Origin: Prorocentrum cordatum
Taxonomy: Eukaryota; Sar; Dinophyceae; Prorocentrales; Prorocentraceae
DNA length: 64,000 nucleotides
Direction of reading: 5' to 3'
Assembly: GCA_963575745.1 (NCBI GenBank)
Contig: CAUYUJ010007446.1
Location: 164,001-228,000, forward strand
Positions 29,721-40,760 of this stretch are shown here, in pieces. The translations under genes and the position numbers were made by a program. The notes beneath the pieces were generated by a model. It saw only the letters and a list, made by a program, of their open reading frames with translations, searched no databases and had not been told where the DNA came from. Each line of letters opens with the position of its first letter. Within the stretch, counting starts at the first letter, position 1.

Positions 29721-29884
29721 TTTTATGTGCATTCCCTTCCCCTTATCTCTTCCCTCATCCCGCCAGACTCCTTGCACTGCTGGCGCGGGATCGGCCTACT
29801 CGGCTCCCTGACATACGCCAAGGAGCGTTCCGCGGAGTTCGCAAGGTGACCTGCTGCTGCCCCCCCCTCGCCTAGGGAGAAAAA

Positions 29885-29993
29885 AAAGGGAATTATGATG
29901 CTGCTGCTGTTGCTGATGATGATAATGGTGATAAGGGTGAGGAGGTGGAGCAGGGGAGGAGGAGGATCACGATGATGAAGATGATGACAGCGG

Positions 29994-30028
<35 letters not shown>

Positions 30029-30145
30029 CTGATGCTGATGCTGATGCTGATAATGCTGATGATGAGAATGGTGGTGGTGATGATGCTGCTCATGCTGAGG
30101 ATGATGATGCTGCTGACGATGTTGATGATGATCTTGATTCTGATA
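29885..30145 (+). repeat. GAT/GCT trinucleotide array
   Basis: GATGATGCTGAT variants, continuing the 29.34-kb array after about 165 bp of unrelated sequence. Confidence 0.9.
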
Positions 30146-30157
30146 CAGCACATTGCT

Positions 30158-30367
30158 GTGTTGCACCGCATAGCTCACAGAACACAGCATACTCGGGACA
30201 GCTCTTACCACTTAGCTCACACCACGCGCGTCACACCGCATGGCTAGCACCACGCGGCCTAGACCTCATAACTTACACAGTCTAGCTCACGCTGCATAAT
30301 TTACACAACACAGCTCACACCACAGAGCTCACTCCGCAGAGCCTACACCGCAGACCTGTCACCTCCT
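30158..30367 (+). repeat. 14-bp tandem repeat, 15 monomers
   Basis: Fifteen successive 14-bp monomers (for example AGCTCACACCACGC, GCGTCACACCGCAT, AGCTCACACCACAG) fill 210 bp with no net insertion or deletion despite strong sequence divergence. Several pairs alternate as a 28-bp dimer. Confidence 0.85.
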
Positions 30368-30719
30368 CAGTGCAACACGGTCCACGCTTGCTCGCATGTG
30401 TTATTTTATGGGCGTTGTCAGAATTCATGGTGCTTCTCGTCTGTCTTGGGTGGCATTGCTTGTACCCTCCATTTTGGGTGTGTCGTCGGTTCTGCCCCCA
30501 TCTGTCCAGGACGCGAGGCGGGGGGCGGGGCTGGGGCCTGGCGGGCGCGGTATGCGGGATCGGCTCTCTCGGCACTTGCCGAAGACTCGAGGCAGGAGAC
30601 CGAGGATCCTGGGGCGCCAGGGGGCAGAGGCCTGGCGGTTGCGGTGCGCACGACTGCCGGGGCTTCCCGACGCTTGCCTCCGCGACCTGACTGCGCCAGC
30701 TTGCTTCGTGGGTCCAGCG

Positions 30720-30870
30720 CCCAGGAAGGCCAAGGACCGGCGGCGGCGGCGACGCGGCGGCGACGGCGACGCGGCGGCGGCGACGCGGCGGCGGCGGTGG
30801 CGACTTGGCGACGACGGCGGCGGCGGCGGCGGCCACGGCGACGACGGCGGCGGCGACGGACACGACGCCG
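30720..30870 (+). repeat. CGG/GAC trinucleotide-rich stretch
   Basis: GGCGGCGGCGACGCGG runs. Overlapping Arg- or Ala-rich frames result. Confidence 0.85.
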
Positions 30871-30949
30871 AGGGGTGCGTGGATTGGGCGCCTCCTACGC
30901 CGACCCGTCAGATCCGCACGCGCTTCCGAACTCTTATACGCACCTCTGC

Positions 30950-31085
30950 TGGCCCAGGAGGAGGAGGAGAGAAGCAGAAGCGGCAGCAGGAGAAGCAGCA
31001 GAAGGAACAGCAGGAGCAGGAGCTGGAGGAAAAGGAGGAAGGTCAGGCGGATGAGCAGGAGGAGCAGGGAAGCAGGATGAGGATT
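30950..31085 (+). repeat. GGA/GCAG-rich stretch
   Basis: AGGAGGAGGAG, AGCAGGAG and GAGCAGGAGC words. Confidence 0.8.
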
Positions 31086-31214
31086 TGTTTTTGTTGCCCG
31101 CGAGGGGTAGAACGTTTAACGTGAACGTTTAGCCTGCTGCCTCCTCCCTAGCTGCTCTCCGCTGCCTCATCTTCTCCAGTGCTGGAAGCAAAGAGCTGCC
31201 TGGAAGATCACCCT

Positions 31215-31312
31215 CAGGGCGCAGGAGGAGGAGGAGGAGGAGGAGGAGGAGGAGCAGGAGTAGGAGGAGGAGGAGGCGGAGGAGGAGGAGGACGAGGAGG
31301 AGGAGGATCAGC
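31215..31312 (+). repeat. GGA trinucleotide array
   Basis: GAGGAGGAGGAGG with GCAGGAG and GGCGGA interruptions. Confidence 0.9.
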
Positions 31313-31427
31313 ATCAACAGGGGCAGTAGGGGTACCAGCTTTTCCAGGATCAGCAGCAGCGAGGGCGGGCGGCATCTCCGGGCCCATTTCGTCGCACTGC
31401 GCTGCCGCTCGTGGGGGCCTAAGAGTG

Positions 31428-31514
31428 GCAGCAGCAGCAGCAGCAGAAGCTCGAGTAGGAAGAGCGGTAAGAGGAGGATGGAGGGAGGGAGAGCATGGGG
31501 ATGAGGAGCAGGCG
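31428..31514 (+). repeat. 85-bp direct repeat, left copy
   Basis: AGCAGCAGC, then CTCGAGTAGGAAGAGCGG, then GAGAGCATGGGGATGAGGAG. Imperfect match to 32,737-32,821, on the other side of a LINE fragment. Confidence 0.8.
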
Positions 31515-32515
31515 GTCAGCGACCTTGTCCGGACAGCTTTCTTGGGGCCTGCTTGCACAGACCCGCAGTGGCAGTCCTGTCTCAGCACTCCTCACTGCAC
31601 CGCTCAGCCATGGAGGCACGGCGGTTCGACCCACGGCTCTTGAAGCAAATCTTCCGTATCTCGCCACGCTCCTCCGCGCGCTGCCGAAAGCTTTTCGGCA
31701 GCTTGCCGTCCACTTGCAGCCAGTTGTAGTCGACGAAGGATACGAGCGCTCCAGCATGCTCGCTCCTGCCAGGGGTTGCCTTTGCTGGCCAGCGGCGAGC
31801 GGGGTGTTCCTCGACATCATGTGGGGAGTGCCGCAGCCAGAGCCTGATGCGAAGACAGGTGCCCACGCATTTTCGCTCGAGCATGCTGTAGCTGCAGGCG
31901 TTGCGCTGCGGCACTGGCGTAAACTGAGGATGCTCCGAGCGGCTGATGCCGTACTCTCTGCAGGAACGCCTGAGCAGCGGAAGCACTGGCTATCCGGAGG
32001 TGGTCTGGAAGGCGGGCTTGGATTTACAGCCAACGCCACTGGGGATTTGGCCCCCTGGTCGGACGATGAGTTCCGCATCAACTTCAGCCGGCATCTCTGG
32101 CTCTCGTTCTTCGTCGTTGCATGTTTCTGCCAGCACTGCACGCGTGCTGGACGGGTCTGTGGCCAAGTGCTCGACGAGCTTGGAGATCACGCGATCCCTT
32201 GCATGACCGGTGGAGCCCACAGACGTCTGCAAACGCGAGTTCGTGCTTCCGGAGCTGGCCACTGCAACCATGTGTGAGCCGCGCGTGGACGTCCAGCTCT
32301 GGGGCCACTGCCCGCTCCCGGCTTTCCACGGTGACTCCAAAGTCGTCAGCGCACACAACCGCCGCGGCCATTCGGCGACCGCCGGTGCTGGCGCGACCGC
32401 TGCCGAGGCTGCGAAAGTAAAGAAAGATGGAGCTCGAGGCGGCACCAGCGTGCAGGGCCCTGCGCTCGAATTTGGCGGTCGGCACGGGCCGCAATTGACG
32501 TGTCTACTGCAGTAA
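31515..32515 (+). pseudogene. LINE C-terminal fragment with zinc motif and endonuclease-like tail
   Basis: Frame 1 (from about 31,575) has balanced composition and reads like the post-palm part of a LINE polyprotein. It includes PWSDDEFRINFSRHLW and then a cysteine-histidine motif, CQHCTRAGRVCGQVLDELGD followed by HAIPC (about 32,131-32,205), of the C...GDHA..C type. A frameshift near 32,220-32,260 moves the reading to frame 2: LATATMCEPRVDVQLWG then FHGDSKVVSAHNRRG. This resembles the D...D/E-x-K arrangement of a restriction-like endonuclease tail, as found at the C-terminus of some LINE clades. The upstream reverse transcriptase is missing. The LINE at 55.6-62.3 kb carries an EEP endonuclease instead, so this would be a different clade. 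Confidence 0.55.
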
Positions 32516-32736
32516 TTGGCCAGCCTCAACCGGCACCAGGGCCATCTCCCGTGGTACGGGCTGTGCACGGTCGTCCCGCGATTAGCGGCAACGGACTACC
32601 GTCATTCTGGGGCGGGGCGAGCCATTGCGGTGCTCGTTTCCTCCGCTACGGCGCCAGCGTCCCAATAGGGGTTCGCCAGCGCGCTCCTCTTGTACAGGTG
32701 CTCATATCGAAGCTTGTCCGCGCAGACCTGTCCAGA

Positions 32737-32821
32737 GCAGCAGCAGCAGCAGCAGCCCGAGTAAGAAGAGTTGGAAGAGGAGGACGGAGGGACTGAGAGC
32801 ATGGGGATGAGGAGGAGGCGG
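32737..32821 (+). repeat. 85-bp direct repeat, right copy
   Basis: Partner of 31,428-31,514, with the shared order AGCAGCAGC, CGAGTAAGAAGAG, GAGAGCATGGGGATGAGGAG. Confidence 0.8.
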
Positions 32822-32873
32822 GGGAAGAGGACGATAACGACCAATGTAGATCCAAGGCCCTCCCTCCGTGCTC

Positions 32874-33655
32874 CCTCTTCATAGGCACCATGCATGAATG
32901 TGTTATCATGGTGAGGAATGTTTCTCAACCGTACCAAACCAACACTCCTGGAATTTCAACGTCGCGGATAAAGGTCATTGTTGCGCCCTGAGAATACCAG
33001 ATCGTGCCATAAAACCGTTCCTGTGACTTCAACACTGCGAATCAACTTTCTTGTTGCGACCAGAGAATCCAAAAATCGCACCACAACACCAGTCCTTGGA
33101 CCTCAACCGTACAAACATTGAACATTGTCGAAAACATGTACGACGAATGCGCGCGGCTCTGAGGCGAGAGCCACATGTTGAAGCCCACATAATGCGAATG
33201 TGCGCAGCGCTACTGCGAGAACCACATTTCGAAATTCGACCCGCACTCCACCCGTGAAGGCTGCAGACGTTTCAGACGAATGTCCGCGGCGCTAGCTTGC
33301 CATTATATATGTATATATATATATATATATATACATAACCCCGTTTTCAAGCCGTGAACCCTCTGCATTATTATATGGCACATCCGCGCGGCGCTGGGGC
33401 GATAGACGCATTTTGGAAACGACCCTCCCTCCATCCAAGAAGCCGCTGCAACCATTTCAGGCGAATGTGCGCGGATCTAGGGCGAGAGTTGCATTTTGGA
33501 CACGACCCGCCATCCATTTGGTGCCTTGATACAAATATAAAAGCGCCGTAATTTTCCAGAGTGATAAGGCAGCCCTGGGCGAAACGACTGGCCCGCCCTA
33601 CCGGCACGCCTGGGGGTGTGAGAGGGAGATTTGTTCACCAGGGGCAGCAATGGAG
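32874..33655 (+). repeat. Composite repeat A (inverted partner at 50.3-50.9 kb)
   Basis: Three module types in order: TTCAACACTGCG...TTGTTGCG units (32,926-33,110), units with GCGAATGTGCGCGG...GGCGAGAG (33,140-33,500), and CCGCCCTACCGGCACG...ATGGAGGAGG (33,590-33,660). The same modules in the same order occur on the opposite strand at 50,275-50,870. Not coding. Confidence 0.8.
33303..33337 (+). repeat. (TA)n microsatellite
   Basis: ATTATATATG then TATATATATATATATATATA inside composite repeat A. Absent from the partner copy. Confidence 0.95.
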
Positions 33656-34070
33656 GAGGAGGAAGAGGAACACAACGAGCAAAATGAGGCGGAGGCGCCA
33701 GGAGCGCGCGTAACGCCCAGCCCGCCCTACCGACACACCTTGGGTTGCGACATGGAGGAGTTATTGACAAGGAGCATGGGATGGAAAAGGAGGAGGAGGA
33801 GGAGGAGGGGGAGGAGGAGCACAATGAGCAAACTGAGGCGGAGGCGTCAGGAGAGTCCAGGGGACGAGCAGCGAGAAGCTTGCCAGGTACCAGGCCGAGT
33901 GCCACCGCGAGTACGGCGGGCGGCACCTGCAGCAGGTGCTGCAGCTGCGGCGGGAGAAGGCGGAGCGCCAGCGGATAGCCTCCGCTGAAGGAGGATGGGA
34001 GGGGGGTCAGCACGAGCATCGGGAGGGGCAGAGGGAGGAAGAGGAGGAGGAGGGGGCGTGCCGCAAGCAC
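33656..34070 (+). repeat. GAG/GCG-rich stretch with an extra composite-repeat module
   Basis: GGAGGAGGAGGAAG runs at 33,650-33,670, 33,785-33,820 and 34,020-34,060. At 33,715-33,785 CCGCCCTACCGACACACC and TGCGACATGGAGGAG repeat the last module of composite repeat A. Confidence 0.65.
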
Positions 34071-34369
34071 GTGTCGACTAGATTCCGTATCATCTCGCCT
34101 TGGTCGAACCCTCATCGGACCGTTTGCCGACTGTGGGTCGTTGCAAACACTTGAACCATGGGTACGTCAGGTCAGCGCAACTAGACACTGTTGACACGCT
34201 CGCCAACAGAACAACGAGAAACCATGACCTGTCGCGACCGCTAACTGCGGGTCTTGTCAAGCAAGCCCCAGGCAGCGCTTAAGCGTCAGCCTTTCAGTAT
34301 GTGCGCTCTCAGGGGTTCTAAAACCTGCTAGCGCCGCCAAGCCCCAAGGCCGTAAGAGCGAATAGTCAT
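34071..34369. other. Spacer, no gene seen
   Basis: Ordinary composition, no coding or structural motif found. Confidence 0.5.
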
Positions 34370-34425
34370 CATCTTCACCAACTTCTTCATCATCATCATC
34401 ACCATCATCATCATCACTAGCTTCA
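34370..34425 (+). repeat. TCA/TTC trinucleotide repeat
   Basis: ATCATCTTCACCAACTTCTT then TCATCATCATCATCACCATC. Confidence 0.9.
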
Positions 34426-34429
34426 AAAT

Positions 34430-35400
34430 CTTCTAGAATCCCCATCGATGCCCGTCGACATCTCATGGACTTCCAAAGGAACCCTATTGATTTGATTTCC
34501 GAAGGAAAACCTATAGAGTTCTACCGGGATCCAATTGATGTCCTGTGGGCTCCAATGGGTGCCCCAAGGAATCCGATGGATGTCCTTAGGATTCCGATGG
34601 AGTTCGTAAGGAATCCCATAGAGTCCCATAGGAATACAAGAGATTGCCTTCGGATTCCTATGAATATCTTGAGAATTCGATGGATTTCCGCGATGTTCCC
34701 ATCGATTGCCAACGGAATCCGATTGGTTTTCGAAGCGACCCGATCGAATCCCGCAGTAGTCATATGGATTTCCGAAGGAATCCGACGGATTCCCATTGGA
34801 TCCCTAAGGGTTGCGGACGGAATTTTACAATTGTCCTGAGACATCCTATGGATGTCCTAAGGACTCCTATCGATTTCCAGTGGGACCCGATTGATTTCTT
34901 AATTCTGGTGCATTTCTTTTAAGGAATCCATTCGATTTCCTGAGGGCTCATATGGATATCGTCAGGGGTCCGAGGATTTTCACCGGTGTCTTATGGATTC
35001 CCTCAGGAACCCTATGGATTTCCCATGGATCCCGATGGATGTCGTAAGGAATCCGATGGATATCCTAAGGGAGTTCCTAAGGGACCCTATGGATTTCCAA
35101 AGGAACCCCGTAGGTTTCCAGAGGAACCCTGTTGATTTTCACAGGAACCCGATCGATTTCTGGAGGAATCTTGCGGATTCCGTGAAGATCTTCCAATCCG
35201 AGGATTTCGTAGGAATCCTATCGATTTCCTCTGGATTCTGATGGATATCTTAAAGAGTCGCGTGAACTTCCGTAGGACGTTTCATGGATTCCGAAGGAAT
35301 CCTATGGATGCCCCAAGGGATCCTATGGATATCCGAAGCAGTCTTGTGCAAGTCCATCGGATTCCTATGGGGGTCCGATGGACCCCATATGGAATTTAGA
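34430..35400 (+). repeat. 21-bp phased repeat (GGAATCC-GATGGATTTCC)
   Basis: AGGA/CGGA anchors at 34,567, 34,588, 34,609, 34,630 and 34,651 (then 34,672) are exactly 21 bp apart; a second run at 35,101, 35,122, 35,143 and 35,164 is also exactly 21. The frame spells a 7-residue repeat such as RNPMDFQ, but stops, frame breaks and low complexity argue against a gene. About 970 bp of it is recognisable. Confidence 0.85.
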
Positions 35401-35529
35401 ATTATTCGTATGAACGTTCAGGGTCAGTTGGGTCACCATCGTCATCATTTTCATCATGATGCTGACATGTCGGGGAAAACGGTTATTATCCCGTTCTGGA
35501 TCCCGAACTTTATTATCCCCAGGGGGTGA

Positions 35530-36081
35530 TTCTCCGGAGCTGAGGGTTACTTCGTCGCAATGTATGCCCCAATTGCGTTCTCGCGCGGCACTACCTCACA
35601 GTGTATGCAGGAGTCGCGCTCTCGCGTTGGATTTCTTGCAATGTATACAGACGCCCCGCCCTCGACACTCAAGAATCACACTCTCGCTCTGGATTTCCTT
35701 ACGATTTATTTGGAAATCGCGCTATCGCTTTAGAATTTCTCGCGATTCATGCAGGACGCAGTCTTCAGCAACCCGCCTGGTCGGCCTGGCCGCCTGGGCC
35801 CGCCTGCCCGACCCGCCTGTTAGGGTCTATCCGCCAGGTCTGCCCGACCGGTTCTGCCACATGGTTTCTGCTACTAGCCCCCTCTTGTTACTGTCTCTCG
35901 TGCTCCATTACCATCCTTCCCCTTTGTCCATTCCTTCCATTCGTCCTTTCTTCCCTGCCTTAGGGGCTGCGCGACATACGCTCTGCAGGTATGAAAGATG
36001 TATTTCCCCAGGGGGGCACGATCGAAGACGAAGAGGGCGGGTATCGAAGGTTCGGGGTGTACGTGTCGAGTGGCCCGCTAG
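35530..36081 (+). repeat. Dispersed 0.7-0.95-kb repeat, copy 1
   Basis: Contains internal subunits of about 41 bp with CGCGCTCTCGCG, then CATGCAGGACGCAG and CAACCCGCCTGGTCGGCCTG, a CT-rich stretch, and an end block with AAAGATGTATTTCCCCAGGG and AACAGTCTTAAGATG. Confidence 0.75.
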
Positions 36082-36960
36082 CAGATAAGAGCAAACAGTC
36101 TTAAGATGAGTATTGTTGTTGCTGCTGCTTTTGATGTTGTTGAGCTCTCACTAGTGAAGAATGAATCTCGTTGATCTCCCCCTCCGGTGACCAGTGTGCT
36201 TTTTCTCAATTGAAATGCTTCCCCCAGGGCTCGCACCCGGTTTTTATCAGGGAAAGTCACGGGGATCAAACATGGGCAAATTGTGTTTTCAATTGCAGTG
36301 CTGTTTCCCTGGGCTCGCACCCCGTTTTTCTCAATCAGGGAACGTTTTGACTTTCAGAATTGGGTTGTTGACCCCGGTTCGCAGCAACAGCAACAGTTCC
36401 CGCCTGTCACTTCCTCACAAGTTATTCCCAAATCGCGTTCTCGCGCGGGAGTTCCTCACAATTAATGTACGCATCGCGCTCTCGCGTGGAACTTACTCGC
36501 AACTTATTCACACGATGCGCCCTCGGCGCTCAGGAATCACGCTTTCGCTTTGGCTTTTCTCGCGATTTACTTTGGGATCGCGGTATCGCTGGAGATTTCT
36601 TCGCGATGCAGGCAGGACGTACGCTTCAGCAACCCGCCTGCTCGACCTCGTCGCCTGGGCCCGCCTTCTTGTCATGCCCGCTATGGGTCAGCCCCTCCGA
36701 TCTGCCCGTCTGGTTATACCACTTGTTTCCTGATCCTTGCCGCCCTCCTGCTAATTTCTCTTGTGTTCCATTATTCTCCCTCCCCCTTCCACTCGTCCTC
36801 TCCTCCCTTGTTGTAGGGACTGCACTAAACACGCGTGGAAGTTAAGGAAGATATACCCCCAAGGGGGTACGATCAAAGACGACGAGGGCGGGTACCGAGG
36901 GCTTAGGATATACGTATTGATTGGCTAGGAGCGAACAGTCTTAAAATGATTGTTGTTGTT
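36082..36960 (+). repeat. Dispersed 0.7-0.95-kb repeat, copy 2
   Basis: Starts with a GTTGTTG-rich stretch and TTGAGCTC, continues with CTCAATTGAAATGCTTCCCC, the 41-bp CGCGTTCTCGCGCGG subunits, CAACCCGCCTGCTCGACC, and the end block AAGATATACCCCCAAGGG and AACAGTCTTAAAATG. Follows copy 1 directly. Confidence 0.8.
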
Positions 36961-37079
36961 ATTGTTGTTGTTGTTGGTGCTGCTGCTGATGTTGTTGAGA
37001 ACGACTGGTTTCAGACGCCCCCCCGGGGGAGGGGGGGGGGCGCACCGCATTGCATCGGGAGGGGGGCGTTGCACCTACG

Positions 37080-37440
37080 AGATTCCGACGGTGGCATTCC
37101 TGGATTCCGGGGGGTCCGTTTGGATTCCTGGAGAATCTTAGGCATTCCAGGGGGGTCCTACAGATGTGTGCGGAGCGTTATGAGTTTCTAGGGATTCCTG
37201 AGGATCCGTCTGGATTCATGTTGGAGTCCAGAGGATTTCTGAAGGAGTCATCCGGGAACCTGTGGATTCCTGCGGCTTTCATCAGATTTCTGTGAATTCC
37301 CAGCGAATTCGGATTCCTATTGATTTGTTAGGACTCCGGAGGAGTCTTTCGGGTTCTTCTGGGTTTTAGAGAATCCCGACGAAGCCCGAAGGATTCCTAG
37401 GGATTCAAGAAGGATTCAAACGGATCATCGGGGACTCCCC
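37080..37440 (+). repeat. GGATTCC-rich degenerate repeat
   Basis: GGATTCCTGG, GGATTTCTGAAGGAG and GAATCCCGACGAAG words. Related to the 21-bp family at 34.4-35.4 kb but with less regular spacing. Confidence 0.6.
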
Positions 37441-37589
37441 AATCCTCTAATGAATCTCGTTTTCGTTCGAAACGTCTTCGCGATTTGCCCACGACTTGTG
37501 CTCTTGCTTCAACTTATTTACCATTTGCACTCTGTCGCCTAGACTTGTCGCTCAAGCCTTCCGCGCACTTTACGCAGGAGTTGAGATGA

Positions 37590-38545
37590 TGGCCCCGACT
37601 CCCATGACGACGATGATGACGGTGATAGTAATGATGCGGATGATGGCGAAGTGGAGGATGTTTTATGATGATGATGATGGTGGTGATGTAGATGCTGGTG
37701 ATGATGTTGCTGCTGATGCTGATGTCGATGATGATGCTGATGGTGATAATGGTGATAAGAGCGGTGAACATGTGAATGATGCTGATGTCGACGATGATGA
37801 TGACGGTGCTTTTGTTGCTGATGGTGACGACGATTATGATGGTGTCGGCGAGATTGTTGATGATGCTGTTGCTGATGCGGATGGCGAGTGTTATAGTGAT
37901 GTGGTGGCTATGATGATGATGGTGTTGATGGCGATGGCGGCGATGATGGTTTTGATTCCAGTGGCACGGGTAGGCATGGTGACGATGATGATGACAACGA
38001 TATTGGTGTTGATGACGATGGCGATGGCGATGAGAGCGACCGTGAAGATGATGTTGTTGCTGATACTGCTGCTGATGATGATGATGGCGATGACGACGAT
38101 GATGCGGCTGCTGCTGCTGGTGATGCTGATGGTGATGACAGGGTTGGTAGTGGTGGCGATGCTGAAGACTGTGTTGGCTATGCTTCTAATGATGGTGGTG
38201 ATGATGATGGCGATGATGACGATGAATGGTATGATGATGATGGTGACGGCGGCGACGATGCTGATAATATTGGTGATGTTGATGATGATGATGATGACGA
38301 CGATGATGTGGATAAGGTGATGTTGTTGCTGATGATGTTGAGGATGCTGCTGCTGATGATGATGATGGTGATGCTGCTGATGATGATGATGATGATGATG
38401 ATGGTGCTGATGCTGATGATGCTGGTGGTGATGCTGATGATGACGGTGGGTGATGATGCTGGTGGTGGTGATGATGAGGATGGTGGCGCTGCTGCTGTTG
38501 ATAGTGATGGTGAGGATGACAGCGATGGAAGGTATGAGCGGGGAA
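37590..38545 (+). repeat. GAT/GGT trinucleotide array, about 950 bp
   Basis: GATGATGATGGTGATG and related words. Gives a 274-residue acidic and methionine-rich open frame at 37,496-38,320 that I reject as a gene. Confidence 0.95.
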
Positions 38546-39369
38546 GGCGGAGGGGTGAATGACGTAAACTCTGAGGGAGCTAGGGGTGATGGTTAGCCAA
38601 GGGGCGAGGGCTCTCCGCTATCCGCTCTCCTTGCCTTGCTCTCCTCTGCTTTCCTTCTCCGCTGCGTCCTGCGTGTCTAGCTCGTGCATGCGCTCTGAAC
38701 CCAGTCGTGTAGCTCCATGGGCTGCCGCCTGCCCCCGGGCTCCTACTTTATTCTTTCTCTAGTAGTTTTTTAGGGGCCACCCATACCACAGGTGTGCGCG
38801 CCCAGCCGCGCTCGACCCTACATGGTAGGACCCAGGCCGGTTGTGTTGCGCAAGCCCTGCAAATATGGGATACTTTCTTCTGCTCCCCCTCTCCCTCTGC
38901 TTTTTCCCAGTTGCAATTGCTCGCGCGGGCTTCAGCGCGCGCACCGCCTGTGTTGGTTTTCGCACGCGCGAGCCTCGTTACAGAACTTGCTCGGGCGTTT
39001 CTGTCCTACCGTTTTTCCTCCTCCTCCTCCTCTGTTCTTGCACTGTGTGTCACGCAGGCCTCCGCCCTGCAGCATGGCTTTTACGTCCTTTGGTGTGTTC
39101 GTTATGTATGTTTTCTTCGCCTTCCGCGCCCCTCCTCGTCCTTCCTCCCCCCCGCCACCTGCTGCCTCGGCCATCGAGCTGCGGCCCGATGATAGTTCGT
39201 TGTCGTTTTGTTGCTGGCGCCGGCCCTGTAGGGTAAACCACAAGTGCCGCCGCAGCCATTGCTTGTCGCCCGGCATGCCTTGGCACTTCACCGCCCGAGG
39301 CCTTGGGAACCCGCGGGGTTCTTGAGATAAAACAAATAGTTAGCCAAGGAGCGAGGGCTCTCGTAGTAA
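38546..39369. other. Spacer, no gene seen
   Basis: Pyrimidine-rich in parts (CCTCCTCCTCCTCTG at 39,018). Open frames are cysteine- and proline-rich with no family motif. Confidence 0.5.
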
Positions 39370-40760
39370 TGACTTTTCTTGAGTTTGTCATCAAGGTTCT
39401 CTTAGTAAGGACTTTTGAGTAAGAGTCCCGTGGTAAGGTGTCTTCACTCAGGCTCTTTGGGTCAGATTTTGTTGGATAAGATTCCCATAGTGTGGATTCT
39501 TGATTCGGACTTTTTGAGTAAGGACTCTCGAGTCTTACTCCCGTGGTACGGCTTCTGTTGTAAGCTCTTCTTGGGAAGAACTCTTGATTAATAGCCACGT
39601 AGTCAAGAATCGGCATTCCGTTTCTCTTAGTACGGAGTTTTGAGTATGACTCTCATAGAAGAATGATTATTTACCAGGGTTCTTTGAGGAAGGACTCTTG
39701 GGTAATATTTCCGTAGTGCGGCTTCTTGATATGGGTTATTGAGTCAGGATTTTTGGGCCGGATTCTTGAATAGCATTTCCGTCGTAAGGCATGTTTGTTT
39801 CCCCAGAGTTGTCTGAATAAGGACTTCTGAGTGCGTGTCACGTAGTAAGGCTTCTTCTGGAATGACCTTTTAGTAATAACTTTTGATGAATACTTCCGCA
39901 GCGAATATTATTTATTATATTGCATATGGTAAGGACTCTTGAGTAAGAGACCCGCAGTAATGTTATTGAGTTCCCTTTTAGCAAGAACCGTTGAGTAAGA
40001 ATCTCGTAGTGAGAATTCTTCATTACTGTGTTCTCAGGAAGGACTTTTGAGTCCGAGTCCCGTGGTAAGGATTCAGCATTAAATATTCTTCTTCGTAAAG
40101 ATTTTCGGGCCAAACTCCCGCAGTGCAGTTTCCTAACTAAGGTGCTCTTAGTAAGGACTCTTGAGTAATAGTCCCGTAGTAAGGTTTCCTTTGTAAGGTG
40201 TTGTGAACCGGGGGTCTTGAGTAATAGTCACGTAGCCAGGGATCTTCATCCAGGTTCTCTCCGCAAGGAGTCGTGAGTACTAGTCGTTTTTTCTTGAAAT
40301 AAAAACACATTATATATAAAGTTGCCCTTCGTGAGGACTATTGAGTAATATTCCAGCAGTAAGGCTCTTTACTTAAAGGCTCTTAGTGAAGACCCTTCAA
40401 TACGCATCCTGTAAACAAAAAATTCGCCATGAAAGGTTCTCTAAGTAACAACGTTTGACAGGGACCCTCATCGTAAGGATTATACATTCGGGTTCTTTGA
40501 GTAGGAATGTTTGAGTGAGCCTCCCCAAAGTAAGGATTATGTATTCGGATTATCTAATTAAGGGCTCTGGAGCTTGTTTTCCGTACTTGGGCTTCTTCAT
40601 CAAGGCGGTTCTCTTAGTAAGGCATATTGAGTAAGAGTCCCTAAGTGAGAATTATTGAGTAAGGTCTCCGAGTAAGGATTTTGTAGTAAGGGTTGTTCAC
40701 AGGGGACTCCTGATTCTCTTAACCCGGATTATTGAGTCAAACTGTTTCTTAGTAGGGATT
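39370..40760 (+). repeat. 14-bp satellite with 56-bp higher-order repeat
   Basis: From 39,404 monomers start at 39,418, 39,432, 39,446, 39,460, 39,474 and 39,489. Four monomer types recur in the order A AGTAAGGACTCTTG, B AGTAATAGTCCCGT, C AGTAAGGCTTCTTC, D ACTCAGGCTCTTTG, a 56-bp superunit. The pattern persists with growing divergence for about 1.4 kb. Confidence 0.85.

Noticed and set aside
34465-35241. Possible repeat protein with RNPMDF heptads
   Set aside because: The 21-bp repeat is a multiple of three, so any frame gives a heptad. Stops break it into short pieces and the peptide has no known counterpart. Kept as a DNA repeat.
37496-38320. 274-codon acidic and methionine-rich frame
   Set aside because: Entirely a GAT/GGT trinucleotide array; no non-repeat domain.
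39370-40760. CRISPR array (short regular repeats)
   Set aside because: Monomers are contiguous 14-bp units without unique spacers, and the context is eukaryotic.
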